Both the position numbers and the translations under genes were made by a program. The notes beneath the pieces were generated by a model. It was not told where the DNA came from, ran no database searches, and saw only the letters and a program-made list of their open reading frames with translations. A stretch of 50,659 nucleotides of DNA from Gryganskiella cystojenkinii (Eukaryota; Mortierellomycota; Mortierellomycetes; Mortierellales; Mortierellaceae), in assembly GCA_015852425.1 (NCBI GenBank), contig JAAAIG010000198.1, positions 1 to 50,659 of the forward strand. Reading direction: 5' to 3'. Below, piece after piece: positions 19,924-31,688 of this stretch (positions are counted from its first letter, which is position 1; each line of letters begins with the position of its first letter).

Positions 19924-22900
19924 ATGACCGGCCATAAGCTTCAAGTCCCTCACCGTCCTCCCAGGATCGGTTCCCCCTTGACAAAACTCAAGAGTCATTA
20001 TGATGCGATCGTGGTCGGCTCCGGTTATGGTGCCTCGATCGCGGCCTCTCGTCTTGCCCGTGCGGGTAAACGCGTCTGTATCCTCGAACGAGGTGAGGAA
20101 CGTTGGCCCGGTGAGTACCCAGAGGATACGCTCAAGGCTGCGAGCGAAGTTCAGTTCAATGGTGAACACGGTCATGAGGGCAAGCGCACCGGTCTCTATG
20201 AGATTCACAAGAACAAGGACCAATGGGCCTTTGTTGCATGCGGGTAAGCAAAGAATGTAATGAGACATGGTTAAATTGTCCAATTAAAAAGAATGAATGG
20301 AGACGACTGACTGTCTCTCTCTCTCAATCTTCATTCCCATGAAAAAATACAATATCGTTCATGCAGTCTCGGTGGTACCTCCCTCTTGAACGCCAACACG
20401 GCCCTGAAGCCTGAACCCCGTCTGTGGAACGACCCTTCTTGGCCTGAGGAGATCACTCAGGATCGTGCCCTCCTCGACCAATCCTTCCAACACGCTGTCA
20501 ACATGTTGCAACCCACGCCTTACCCCGAAGATTGGCCCGTCCTCCCCAAACTCTCGACTTTGGAGCAACAGGCCAAAGGTGCGGGTGATCACGACAAGTT
20601 TGTTCGTCCTCCTATTACAGTTCATTTCGAGGATGCACTGAACCCCGCGGGTGTGTTCCAAAAGAAGTCGACTTTGACTGGTAACGATACCACTGGTGTG
20701 AACGACTGGAGCAAGAACTCGACATTGATGAATTATATCCCGGACGCTTGGAACCACGGAGCCGAGATCTTTACCTGCTGTAACGTTGTCCGGGTCGAGA
20801 AGAAGAACCCCAAGAAGAGCGGACGGGAGCAGTATGTTGTTTATTTTGAGTGGCAGGAAGAGAGTCGCGAGGCCTTTTTGTGGGAGCATGGAGCCTCGAT
20901 CGCGCCCATGTTTGTCACGGCCGATATTGTGGTCTTGGGTGCTGGTGCGCTTGGAACGAGTGAGATCCTGTTGAGATCAAACAAGAGTGGCTTGCTCACC
21001 TCAGACCAGCTTGGAAAGAAATTCAGTGGAAACGGCGATGTAAGTTTCTCTTTTTTGACTGTGTCTTTATCACTTGTTGTTCCTTCACACAGACACACAC
21101 ACACACACACTGTTTCACATCGCGCGATGATGTGAAACGAAAGAGAAACAGCATTTTGGACCATGGACATTCAGGACGGCGGATTACTTTGGACTTGTCT
21201 AGAACAACTTCCAGTCGAAAAAGAACCAGTGTGGGAAAAATCTTCCCGAGGGGCTACTTTTATTTGCATCGGGCCTCATGCGCCACGGACAAAAAAAACA
21301 CTCCGACGAGCGCAAAAGCATTGCATCCCTTGTTTTTTTTTTCAAAAATCCAAACAGGCTCACAAACCACTCTTTTTATTCACTTTCCCTGCATGTGAAA
21401 ACAACGGGAAAGAAGAGACGAGTAATTTTTTTTGGACCCGCTTGAAACACCCATGGTTCAATTTTGCTCACTATCTTTATTCCGTTTTCAATTATTTTTT
21501 TCTCTCATATGTATTGAATACAGTTCCTAGCTTTCTCATACAACGGCGAAACCTTGGTCAATGGTGTTTCGATGGGAGATGAGGATCCCGATTCGTTCCA
21601 GAACAAAGTCGGACCTGTCATCACCGGTTTGATCGATTACCGTGACACCCCTAACGTGATGGACGGATACGTTGTCGAGGAAGGTGCCATCCCCTCGCAG
21701 GCAGCGCTTTTCCTGCGTACCATCTACCAAGTCATGAGCGAAAAGTCCTCCAAGTCTCTCAAGACGGCCGAGAACTTGTCTTTCCAGGAAAAGATTCACA
21801 GGAACGCCCGCGAGCTCTCGTCCTATGTCGCCGGTGTCTACAGAGGCGCCATGGCGAACACTCAGACGTTCTTGGTCATGTCTCACGATGACGCCCGAGG
21901 CGAGTTGTCGTTGAAGGATGATCGTGTCAGGATCGCCTGGCCCGGCGTTGGTTCGAGCAGGAACTTTTCGAGACTGGATCGATTGTTGGAACCTTTGGCA
22001 GAGTCTGTGCGTGGTACCTATGTCCGTGATCCCTTGACCGCTGCTACGGATGAGGCTGTTGTCACCGTGCACCCTATCGGAGGATGCGGCATGGGTCGTA
22101 AGGGAGCCGAGGGTGTGATCAATCACAAGGGTCAAGTCTTTACCGGTCAAGGAACCAAGGTCTATGAGGGTCTCTATGTCATGGATGGAGCTGTTATGCC
22201 CATGTCGTTGGGTGTGAATCCGTTCTTGACCATCTCTGGTTTGGCTGAGCGTGCGGTCGCGTTGTTGTGTCGTGACCGTGGTTGGACCATCAAGTATGAT
22301 CCTACCTTGGTCCCTATCGACTTTAAGACACCCCAATACCCAATCGCCTATAACGAGTCGGAGGCCAACCCCGAGGCCGCTGCCTTGGCTCAATCGCTCA
22401 AGAAGTCGTCACTGGATGAGGTTGCTGACCTGGAAGGCGAGGTTCGTGGTTTGGTCGTTTCAGAACCTTTCCCTGCGGACCATTACTATGAGCATGAGGA
22501 CTCCTCTTCGGATTCGGACTCGGATTCCAAAAAGAAGGACAAGCCCAGCAGGACCTTGCCCTCAGTCTTCTCGACCTGGGGTAAATCCCTGTCGACCGAG
22601 AAAAAGGAGAAGAAGGAAGAGCGCAAGAAAGCAGGTATTACTTTCACAGAGATGTTGAAGGGTCACTTGTCGACTGTGATCCTGACCGAGGACTTTGATA
22701 CCGCGGACAACCAAGCTCGCTCCTCGGGATCGACTCTGAACGTGGTCTTGTCTCTGTCAACGGGACCAATCGAAGAGTTCTTGAAACGAACTGATCACCG
22801 TGCCCGTATTGTCGGAACCGTTTCTTGCAGAGCGCTTTCGGATCAACCCATGATGATCGAGTCGGGCGTCTTTACAATCTTTACCGGTACTGAGGACGAT

Positions 22901-24527
22901 CCCGCAGATGACTGTGCGATCCTCTACAAGATGATCTTGCTCTGTGCCTCGGGAGAACGTTACCGATTCGAGGGCAAGAAGCCCATCGAGACGGGTCATG
23001 TGATCGAGGGCTGGATCAAGCCCTCCAAGATCCTGGTGACAATCTTCAAGATCGAGAACGGCATCGAGAAGGTCTTTGGACGTGGCAAGTTGGGTGAGCA
23101 TGATGGCGATTTCTTTACACAGATCACGTCCTTGCGCGGGGACAGCACGAGCTTTGGAGCCAACCTGAGGGCAATCAAGGAGTTCGGTGCCTCGACCATC
23201 AGCGGTACGATAAAGACTTATTTGCCATTCTTGAACGAACTCAAATACCCAGAGGACGAGCATAAGCGCAAGACCTATGCGCGTAAGCGTCCAGAAGCTC
23301 AAGTGTTTGATGTGCTCTCCTCGGATGGATTCAAGTCCCGTTTGACTCGTTATAAGGGAACCAAGGGCCCTGTTCTTTTGGTAAGTCATTTCGCTATTCG
23401 TGGTGAATATTTCGCATGTTCTGTGAGGTTCACATACTAACTCCTTTTTTTATGGGTCCACTGGCAATATATAGCTGCACGGTGCCTCGGTCAGTTCCGA
23501 AATCTTTTCTACAAATCTGATCCCCCACAACTTGTGCGACTACTTGCTCGCACACGATTACGATGTCTGGTTGTCAGACTGGCGCATGTCCAAGCTCGTG
23601 CCTGAATCTGCTGCTCGTCAATCCAACGTCTATGGCGGTGCTCATGATCATAAGGCTGCAATCGATATCATTTTGAAAGAGACCGGTGTCAAGAACATTC
23701 AGGTCATTGCTCATTGTGTCGGCTCTGTCACACTCTGGGCCGGTATGTTGAATGGCGAAATCGAAGGTGTCGGCTCCTTGGTCTCGTCCCAAGTCGCGAC
23801 GCATCCTATGCTCTCGACCGCGAACAAGATCAAGCAGTCGTTGCAACTGGTTCCTTTGTTCGAGAAGGTCCTCAAGCAGGATGAGTTTAGCTGTCTCACC
23901 CACTCACCCGATGGATCGCCCGTCTTGAAGTCTACCGAGAGCTCCTCGTCGACGCCAGTCAAGGGACCCACGGCTTTGGATCGCGCAATCGATAACGCGC
24001 TGAGACTGTTGCCAATGCCTGTGAACGAGTACTGTAACAGCGCGATTTGCCACCGCGCCTCGTTCTGTTTCGGTCTTTTGTGGGAGCATGACATGATCTC
24101 AAAGAACCTCCACGACAACTTGGACGAGATTATGGGATCGATCAACATCGAGTCTTTGAAGGGTTTAGTCATGGACTGGTGCAAGAAACAGACGCTTACC
24201 AACCCAGAGGGACAAGACGTGGTCACGGTCGAGAACCTGAAGGGTCGTCCAGTCTTGAACAAGTTGCCCGTGTTGTTGATCCATGGTGCCAAGAACCAGG
24301 TCTTTGTACCAGAATCGACGCTGAAGACGGTTGAACAGCTCAGAGAGACGATGTTGCCCGAGACCGGCATGACGTATGATTACAAGGGATTGTACCGTCG
24401 CGAGGTGATCCCCGGCTATGGCCATTTGGACTGTATTTTCGGTGATCGCGCCTACAAGGATGTGTACCCGTTCATTTTGGATCATTTGGAGACTTACTCC
24501 AAGACCACCGGGTATGGTGCCAAGTAA
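19924..24527 (+). CDS. GMC oxidoreductase (cholesterol-oxidase-like) fused to alpha/beta hydrolase
   Basis: Four exons (19924-20243, 20367-21039, 21524-23380, 23475-24527) join in phase to 1300 residues. Residues ~25-600 are a GMC flavoenzyme: FAD-binding VVGSGYGAS (G32, G34, G36), the ILERGEE strand, HPIGGCG with His514, and GVNPFLTISG with Asn563, the usual His/Asn pair. A charged linker (~650-710, SSSDSDSDSKKKDK) leads to a ~200-residue middle region, then an alpha/beta hydrolase from ~945: LLLHGAS oxyanion segment, nucleophile elbow AHCVGS with Cys1031 instead of Ser, and GYGHLD with His1267. The expected acid position reads GAKNQVF. Possible substrates are sterols, long-chain alcohols or their esters. 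No signal peptide. Intron 2 is unusually long (484 nt) with an AC repeat. Confidence 0.92.
21086..21110. repeat. (AC)n microsatellite
   Basis: About 10-12 AC units inside intron 2 of the GMC fusion gene. Confidence 0.85.
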
Positions 24528-25060
24528 ACGAAACAGATCGTTTGATTACGAACATGAAGATATTGTAATCAAAGAGTACTATATGTATCCAACAAAAATA
24601 AACTTGTAAAGAAAGCTGATTTCATTTTTTTCCTGTTCCGAACTGATACTATGGTTGCCGTCGATCGGTAACTGAAATAGGAATAGTTTTGTTTGTCCTC
24701 GGTCTGAAAGACCAACACTGGTTGCTTCTGAGGATGGGTCAGATATGAGATGGGAAGTTGACAAGTACAGTTAGGTTTAGAGTAGCAACAGAAAAGTCTC
24801 GGCTGCGTGAAAACGTTGATGTTAATGTTCAAGAAGGGCTGCAGGGCGATTCTAAGGGTGGTCAACAACTGACTGATGTTCGAAATGTTGCCAGATACTA
24901 TTGCTTCCAGCACCTTTCCTCCAGAAAAAACAACCACTTTTCTGTATTGGGCTCATTCCCGAAGTGTATTTCCGATTTCATCACAAGGAACTTGCTCTTG
25001 ATCAGTCTTTACTGTTTGTTTTCTGGCTGGATATAGCTGGATATGGCTGCTTCTGTTCGC
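24528..25060. other. 3' flank of the GMC fusion and spacer
   Basis: AATAAA at 24597-24602 is a probable poly(A) signal. The rest carries no supported gene and leads into repeat-rich sequence. Confidence 0.45.
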
Positions 25061-25350
25061 TGTTGACAAGTGAAAAGACTTTAAGATCCCTCTCTCGGCA
25101 AAGTGTCCCACTATTCGTGATCCGAGTACAACTGGACAACAACCAAACATTTGCGATCCGGGTTCATTCTCCAATAGAAGAGCAGGGTGTGCTGTAAGCT
25201 ATACAACGACACCGACCCTCTCTTGCTTCACCCCGAGTCAACAATTCTCGATCAAGGTCGACTTCGATTTCGTGGATGGATCTCTCAGCGCAGGCGCAAG
25301 AGTCTGTGGACACGCACGCAGGTTCGCTCATTCAATTGACCTTGCTAGCA
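25061..25350. repeat. Flanking direct repeat, left copy
   Basis: Aligns by eye with 26508-26770 in the same orientation, about 70-75% alike. Both begin near CTGTTGAC and end TTCAATTGACC, with shared blocks such as GACAACAACCAAA-ATTTGCGATCC and CAACACCAACCCTCTCTT (diverged in this copy). The two copies bracket copy 2 of the long dispersed repeat. Each has a short partial frame with R-S-L-S-R-Q-S-V, so it may be a relic of a coding family. Confidence 0.6.
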
Positions 25351-25477
25351 GCACTGAAGCACTGCAGCACATCTCGTTTTCAAAGTCTCCGTTACCGTCG
25401 CAAAGCAGATTCAAAAGTCGGTCGGTGGTCTGCTGACGATCAAGCCTGATCTGTCCTCGGATCTGTTGGAAGTGTTT

Positions 25478-26340
25478 TTTTTTTCTGTTGTATGCTTTTG
25501 ATTAGAGGATCTGGTGCGATGCACTGCTTTGATTAATCTAAGGAATGGGTTGGTTTGTTAGGAGGATATCGCAAAGTACCGTCTGGGTTAGGTGCCAAGC
25601 ATTCAAAGAAGAGACTCACATCGAAAACAGGTCGCTCGTCAATGCTGTTGCTTGCAGGTTGTTTCCAAGAGTAGAGCTATGGATTCCTAGTTAAATTTGT
25701 TGAGAGGCTATGATCGTAAGTCCAAGTAATATCGTTGTGTTAATAAGGAAGTCATGTCACCGTAACCTACTAGCGTCTTTCGTAGACCAAGACAGGGGAA
25801 CTTGATAGGAAACTGATCCACAAGTGAATGAGTCGGTGTGCAAACTTAACGGATGCAGATTGTGAATGAAGGCGGATGGGATCTTGAAATGAGATTAGAT
25901 GGGCGATGAGCAACAAGACATATGGAATTTTATACCTCCAAAAGAATCCCCCGCCCCGGCCACACATTCAGAGGCGTCTTTGCCATGGTCCGATCGACAG
26001 GGAGAAAAATATTTGCAAGAGCAATATGGGCTGTGCATACCTTTCTCAGGTTCGTGGGAGGAGCCCAAGCATTGCCGATGTTGCTGCTATATCGCTGATT
26101 CAGTCGAACACCTGCTGGATGACTATCTCTGGCTTTTAAGTCTTCTCTCGAGTCCGCAACAAGGATGTTATTCGACAGGATGTTATTTGACTGTCTTAGT
26201 CGTCAGCCGCGCTCTCTTCTTCTATTCATGGATCCTTGATCGACACTACTAATGTGCTCTTTCGGGATCGGTTTCCATCTTCGCCCCTCTTTGTGATAAC
26301 AACTAATATTACTTCATCCAACTCTGTCCACAGATCGACA
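25478..26340. repeat. Dispersed diverged repeat, copy 2
   Basis: Same-orientation counterpart of 2683-3560, starting at a T-run. Here no STAND gene lies on its left side and no KEN-motif gene on its right, in contrast to copy 1. Homology runs to about 26290-26340 (GATGGAAACCGAT and GGATCC-CAAGG blocks on the - strand). It looks like a relic of a duplicated promoter/intergenic segment or a repeat family member. Confidence 0.68.
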
Positions 26341-26507
26341 CCAATTAAACAGCCCCCTCTTCCACCAATACTCTTCATTGTCTTCGGCCTTTTTTTTTTT
26401 GGTCGCGCGAATTCATTTTGTTGCCAACTCTGTTGCAAAAAAAGCTTTTCCGTGATAAATCCTTGCAGTAGGGTTTCCTAAGCACAGTTTCAACATTACT
26501 TTTGCGC

Positions 26508-26770
26508 ACTGTTGACTTCAAGGTCTCTTTCTCGACAGAGTGTTTCACCATCCGAGATCCGAGCACCACGGGACAACAACCAAAAATTTGCGATCCATGT
26601 TCATTTTCCGACAGAAGAACAGGACTTGGTGCTAGTCGCTCAACAACACCAACCCTCTCTTAGCTCACTCAAGTCAACAGTTCTCGACCTAGATTTCGCG
26701 GATGCGTCTCTTAGCTCAGGTACAGGATACGATTGACGCGCGCGTGCGAGTTCGCTCTTTCAATTGACCC
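26508..26770. repeat. Flanking direct repeat, right copy
   Basis: Counterpart of 25061-25350 (see that entry), in direct orientation about 1.4 kb away. The ends do not show TG...CA termini or a clear target-site duplication, so I do not call them LTRs. Confidence 0.6.
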
Positions 26771-26907
26771 CTATTCGCTTATTCTGATTGTACTGCGTTG
26801 TCTATACGAATTGTGTCTACGACAAGCTGTGAGGGGAAAGACAGACAGATGCTTTGTTTACTAACAATAAAAATATACTCCGTTTGCCCCCCCCCACAGA
26901 TCGGCTT

Positions 26908-28358
26908 TCATGGCTCCTTTAGGAATAAGGTCAACTCCATTGCCTGCTGCTCAGTCGCCTCTGATCCAAAGAACTTCATCTCCGTCATGGTATTCCTTCT
27001 CGAGACCCTAAACTGTTCCAAGAACTGACTCCAACCATAGTATCCCATCTGCGGATTCCCGCTCAGATCCAACCTTATCAACTTTAAGGATGGCGCTGAT
27101 GACGACGACGACGACGTTGTCGATGCTGACCAGACCGAGGACCAAGACGAGGCTGAGGACACAATCCCCATTGCGCGGTCAATAAAAATCGACGACAACT
27201 CATGATACGACAGGTCGTCGTTTCCGGCCAACGACAAGCACTCTAATTTTGAGAATCGCTTCGACAACATGGAGCGTGTCCGATGACCTTTGTTCAGTGT
27301 CTCAATCGCGATCGGCGAGAATCGCATCCGGTTCAGAGACAGTACTGAGAGGGCTTCGTTCCGTTCCAGCAATTTGATCAGGTTCTTGGCCGCAGGCTCA
27401 GTCGCGGTTTGGATCCCATCCAGACAGAGGACTCGAAGGGAACGACATTCGATCTTGAGGTCCGGTTTCTGAAGGATATCCGGTAACCGGGTTAATCGCA
27501 AACGTTCGAGTTTTGCGGCTCGAAAGTTAACGTTAATGTCCCGAAAGATATCTACTGTGCTCGATGAGGATGATGAAGGCGCAGGTGATGAAGCCCTTGC
27601 AGGGGAGTGTCCTCTGGAACGAAAAGTTGACCCTGACGACGAGGGCGGGGTTAGGTAAGAGGAAACCAAATATGAAGGTGGGGGATGTTGCTGTTGAGAG
27701 GAAGAGTTGGACGGTGGCAAAGTGATAGAGATGGCGACATCCTTGAGTTCGAGTTGCTTCATCATGGCCTTTGTAAGATCTGTAAACAGGTCCATGTCCG
27801 ACCTGACCGCATGCACACCCAAAGGTCTCGAGAAATAAGTCTTATTGATCTCGAGGTGGATCTTTTCTGTCCAATAGCTGTTCTTCAAAGTGTATGTGAA
27901 GAGCTCGACTCCGTCGTTATTCGAGATTAGGACGTGGTCGAATCTTTTCCGTTGCTGAGATAGGAGAGCGTATTGTCTTGGCGTGAGTTGGTGACCCTGC
28001 TGGAGATGAGTACCGGGTACAGAGTTGTGGTGATGGCTCCCACCGGTTTGGGCAAGTTGATTCTGACAGTAACTGCACATCCAGATCTGCCTTGTCCTCC
28101 AGATTTGATGACCATCATGTCCATGAATGAGCTCCTGGATTGGTACCTGAGTCAACCCGCAGATCGAATCATTGTTTGGAGAGGATGATGAATAACCGTT
28201 GTTGTCGTTGTTGCTGTTACGTTTGGCGAGCTCGAGCAACCTTTTCATCCCTCGCATCTGAGTTGAAGTTTCGATCCTGATCGTGACAAATGGCTGCTCT
28301 TCCGATAATCCCACGTGGTTTAGATGACCCCCTGTTCTCGAACCAGGTCCGATCCCAG
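26908..28358 (-). CDS. Leucine-rich-repeat-like protein, main (3') exon
   Basis: The exon is open from an acceptor CCAAAG (ending 28359) to the stop at 26908 and encodes about 483 residues; upstream exons probably exist. The first ~115 residues include a lone CSYC pair and His/Gln-rich sequence. A conserved-looking segment follows (RFDHVLISNNDGVELFTYTL), then a Ser/Pro-rich linker. The C-terminal ~220 residues form irregular LRRs of the RNI type: LERLRLTRLP, LRVLCLDGI, LSVLSLNRM, LECLSLAGNDDLS, LIRLDLSGNPQMG. This is similar to the C-termini of fungal F-box/LRR proteins, but no F-box was seen in this exon. Role unknown; the LRR ligand would determine specificity. Confidence 0.72.
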
Positions 28359-28534
28359 CTTTGGATCAGGCCTGACGGGCTCGGGACCGATGGTGAAAAC
28401 GACGAGGCGACGGTGAAGACCAGACTCAGGAGTTCGCCCAGAGAGTCGATGATCCCTCGATGACTATAGAGGAACTGACTTGGGTTCTTGATTTTTTATT
28501 CAGTCGAAAATGGTATATGACTCTGATAGACCTT

Positions 28535-29074
28535 ACCGTTGATGGTGTAAGGTGCCTGACAAGGGGACAGGATCCTGAGAGTTCGAAAAAAATCGCTATG
28601 ATCTGCTCGAAGGTTCGGGATGAGGATATACTCGGATGGGAGGACGGCGTTGACGGAGAGTTGTTGAGGATGTGTGTGAAAGGGCGAGCCCATGATTGAT
28701 CCACCGTCATTACCATGGCAGTGATGGTGATTGACCGGAGCTCAAGGAGACGGTGGCCTAGAACGAAGAGTGTCAATCTTTTTTTCTCGACAAAGAAAAA
28801 GAAAAAGAAAAAGAGAAACGGTGTGTGCGTGAGAGCAAGAAAAGAGACAGGAAGGAAGAGAGAGGCCACGAAGTATTTCAAAGAAAAAAAAACTCCTTAG
28901 AAGCAAAAGGAAACGATGAAATAAAGGAAAAGGAGACGGGCATACCTCGACTCGAAGAAGTCTGTATTGCTCTTGCAAGATATGAGCTCCATGTTGCGCC
29001 GCCAACTGTCGTTCTCGCTCCTTTGTCAATCTTACTCTCTCCTGTTCTTTATGGAACATCGACAATGAGTTCAT
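28535..29074 (-). other. Probable upstream exons of the LRR-like gene (structure unresolved)
   Basis: A 43-residue open segment starting MNSLSMFHKEQERVRLTKE (29074-28946) ends at a clean GTATGC donor and looks like a coiled coil. A second coding-like stretch (about 28730-28535, containing SEYILIPNLRADHSDFFRTL) ends at GTAAGG in the phase needed to join the acceptor at 28358. The two upstream segments do not join in phase with the obvious acceptor at ~28761, so an extra exon or other start is missing. Some A/G-rich sequence (28785-28910) lies within. Confidence 0.4.
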
Positions 29075-29091
29075 GTCTTTTGATGCGTAGG

Positions 29092-29844
29092 AAGTGACAA
29101 GTGAGAGAAAGGGAGGGGGTCAAAAGATGAGACAGTGCAAAGACGAAAGACAGAAACGAGAAAAAGTCAGAGAAGAAAGTCAGAGAAGAAAAAGGAAGAG
29201 AAGAAAAAGTAGCAGCAGGAATCAGCGCAAACCAAAAGGCAAACAGAGTGCAGCTTGATGCATCCACAGGTGACATCCTCCTTCTCAAAAGGAGGAAGGG
29301 CAAAGTTTTTTTTTTTTGTGGCTTCTGTCAAAAAGTAAGGATGCGGGCATAGAAGCGGAACAGACAAGCATGCAGCTCGCACACAAAGTTGTAAAGAGAG
29401 TCCTCCTCTCTTTCCCTCTTGTCTTTAAGAGTTTCCTTTTGACGTTTTTTTAACGTTTTTTTATGGATCTGATCCATCTTGCCACCAATTTGATAGTGAA
29501 GGAGTGATGACGACAACTGGCTCGTTTCTTCCTAGACTACCTAGACCGAGATGGGGTCATACAGACGGACAATGGTTTCCTCTTTTGGTGCCTTCGTTCC
29601 GTTTTGTCCATCTCCTTTTTCCGAGGCACAGAGAAAAAGATCAAAAGAACCGCGAAGCACGCCTTGCGCCGTCCAAATTTCGCGCACAATGACGACCCCG
29701 AAAAATAAAAAAGGACCCTCTATGGGGTACCCTCTGCGAGAGAATGACAGACACCTTTCCGGCTAAATGAATGTCAATTCCTCCTCTTCTTCTTTCTCTC
29801 ATCACTTCTAACCATCCATTCTCTCAATCCATCAACATTCAACC
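29092..29844. other. Divergent promoter region
   Basis: Between the LRR-like gene (-) and the carrier (+). A/G-rich near 29100-29220, poly-T near 29307-29320, C/T-rich leader before 29845. No gene supported. Confidence 0.5.
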
Positions 29845-31688
29845 ATGGACTGGGGAGTCCTCGCCGCTGCTGCAGCTGAGGCATGTTCTCTGTTCATTCC
29901 CAGACGAATGAAATGTCCGACATGACAACGATTCAATTACATTTCTCCAATAGCTAAACTCTACCCTCATCGAATCCTCATAGGCTGTCTTTCAAGTTCT
30001 TGTCGTAGTCTTTTGTGGTATCATCCTCGCCAAGACCGGTCATCTCAACCCTTCTGCTCAAAAGGCAAAGCGCCAACCCTGGCTTTGAATCGCCTGTGAG
30101 CCCCTCGTTCTCTGGTCTGTTCACTGAATTTTTTCTTTTTTTTGTTCTTCATTCTTCATTTTCTAGTCCATCTCCAAGGTCAACATCTACTTTTTCACGC
30201 CTTGTCTCGTCTTCACAAAGATCGCATCCGCATTGAGTTGGGATCGGTTCTTGGCCTTCTGGCCCATTCCCTTCTTTTACGTCTTGTTCTGTGTGATTTC
30301 CTTAGTGGTCGCTCGCGTCGGTGCCAAAATTCTTCGGTATTCGAGCGCAGACACGCGATTCGTCACTGCAGGGATCTTGTTCTTCAACAATCAGTCACTA
30401 CCTTTGGCCCTGATCCAGTCCTTGGCGTTGAGCGCGGCGGGTTCGAGGTTATTGAGGGATGAGAATGATACAAAGGAAGGTGTCCTTGCGAGGTAAACCA
30501 AACAAAAAGGAGAGGGAAATGGCGCGATGGACAAAGAAAAAGAACCAGAGTGGACGGACAATTGAGCCATTTGTATTTTTACTTTGATTTCTTGTCGATA
30601 GAGGTATTTCCTACATCCTTTTTTACAGTGTCTGCGACAGTCTCGTTCGATGGTCCTTTGGTCTCAACATGCTCTCCCACCAAACCCAGGATGACTCCCA
30701 GTCAGAGATAAAATCATCCAGAACAAGCTACAGCAACAGCTCTGCCCTTACGCAACAACATCATCTGTTTTCTTCACCAGGAGCAATCCTTGTCGATATT
30801 CCTTCCGACATCGGTAGCAATTCGGGGAGCGACAATGACGAACAAGACCATGTTCAACAAACTAGAAGTTATAATGGCGCCTCAATCAGTCACCGTATCA
30901 AGGACTGGTTCGTTCAACTCCCAAGTCGTCTGGGTTCATTTATGACCCCACCGTTAGTCACAGCGGTGATGGCCCTGGTTGTGGCTCTGATACCACCGTT
31001 GCACAAGCTGTTGATGTCCCCACAATCCAAGGTCTATACATTCTTGATCCGACCCTTGGAGACTTGCAGTGCTGCGGCCGTGCCCTTGATCCTGGTCTGT
31101 CTTGGTGCTCAAGTGATGGAATTTGATAAAGCTCCATCGGCCCAACCATCTGATCAGGAGACAGCAGCTGTCACCGCACCTCTAACCTCGGTCTCGACAT
31201 CGACCTCAACGGCTATCGACTCCAACGAGAGCAGCCCATCGCCTGCCAGTACACTAAGACAACAGCGTCAAGAACGTTCAGAGGGGCGAGAGGTCGAAGC
31301 AAACGATGAGGCGGATGAACGTCGACCACTGCTAGATCAAACTCAACTCTCGACATCACAACCTGAAGGTTCAGGGGGATTTTTGACCCCAATACAGTTC
31401 ACCATTGTGGGTCGTTTGGTTATAGTCCCCCTCTCGGCGCTCTCCTTGATTCTCTTTTGCCCCTGGGACCTGTCACCGCTGTTGACCGCGGATCCAGCTT
31501 TCCGATTGACGTTGGTTCTTTTAATCTCTGCACCAACGGCAATCAACTTAATCCAGATCTGTCAGATTACAGGGTTCCGGGAACAACAGATGGCGAGTCT
31601 GCTATTCTGGAGCTATGTCGTATTTGCAGTCCCATGTGTTCTTGCCTGGTCTGTGGTAGCACTCTGGGCTTCATCGTGGAAGTACTGA
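29845..31688 (+). CDS. PIN-like / auxin efflux carrier family membrane transporter
   Basis: Four exons (29845-29880, 29984-30064, 30167-30492, 30602-31688) give 509 residues in phase: MDWGVLAAAAAE, AVFQVLVVVFCGIILAKTG, then SISKVNIYFFTPCLVFTKIA. The last is the family hallmark seen in yeast Ecm3-like proteins (Mem_trans family). About ten spans are split by a hydrophilic loop (residues ~195-255), with a second Ser/Thr/Glu-rich loop (~340-410). Introns 1 and 2 begin with GC (GAG|GCATGT and AAG|GCAAAG) rather than GT; reading through either gives a stop or loses homology. Intron 3 is GTAAAC...GATAG. Fungal members sit in ER or vacuole-type membranes; substrate unknown. Confidence 0.87.

Noticed and set aside
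21536..22393. Long - strand frame opposite the GMC exon
   Set aside because: Antisense shadow; the + strand carries the FAD/GMC motifs in phase with splice sites.
25061..26770. LTR retrotransposon bracketed by the ~280-bp direct repeats
   Set aside because: No TG...CA ends, primer-binding site, polypurine tract or gag/pol coding between them.
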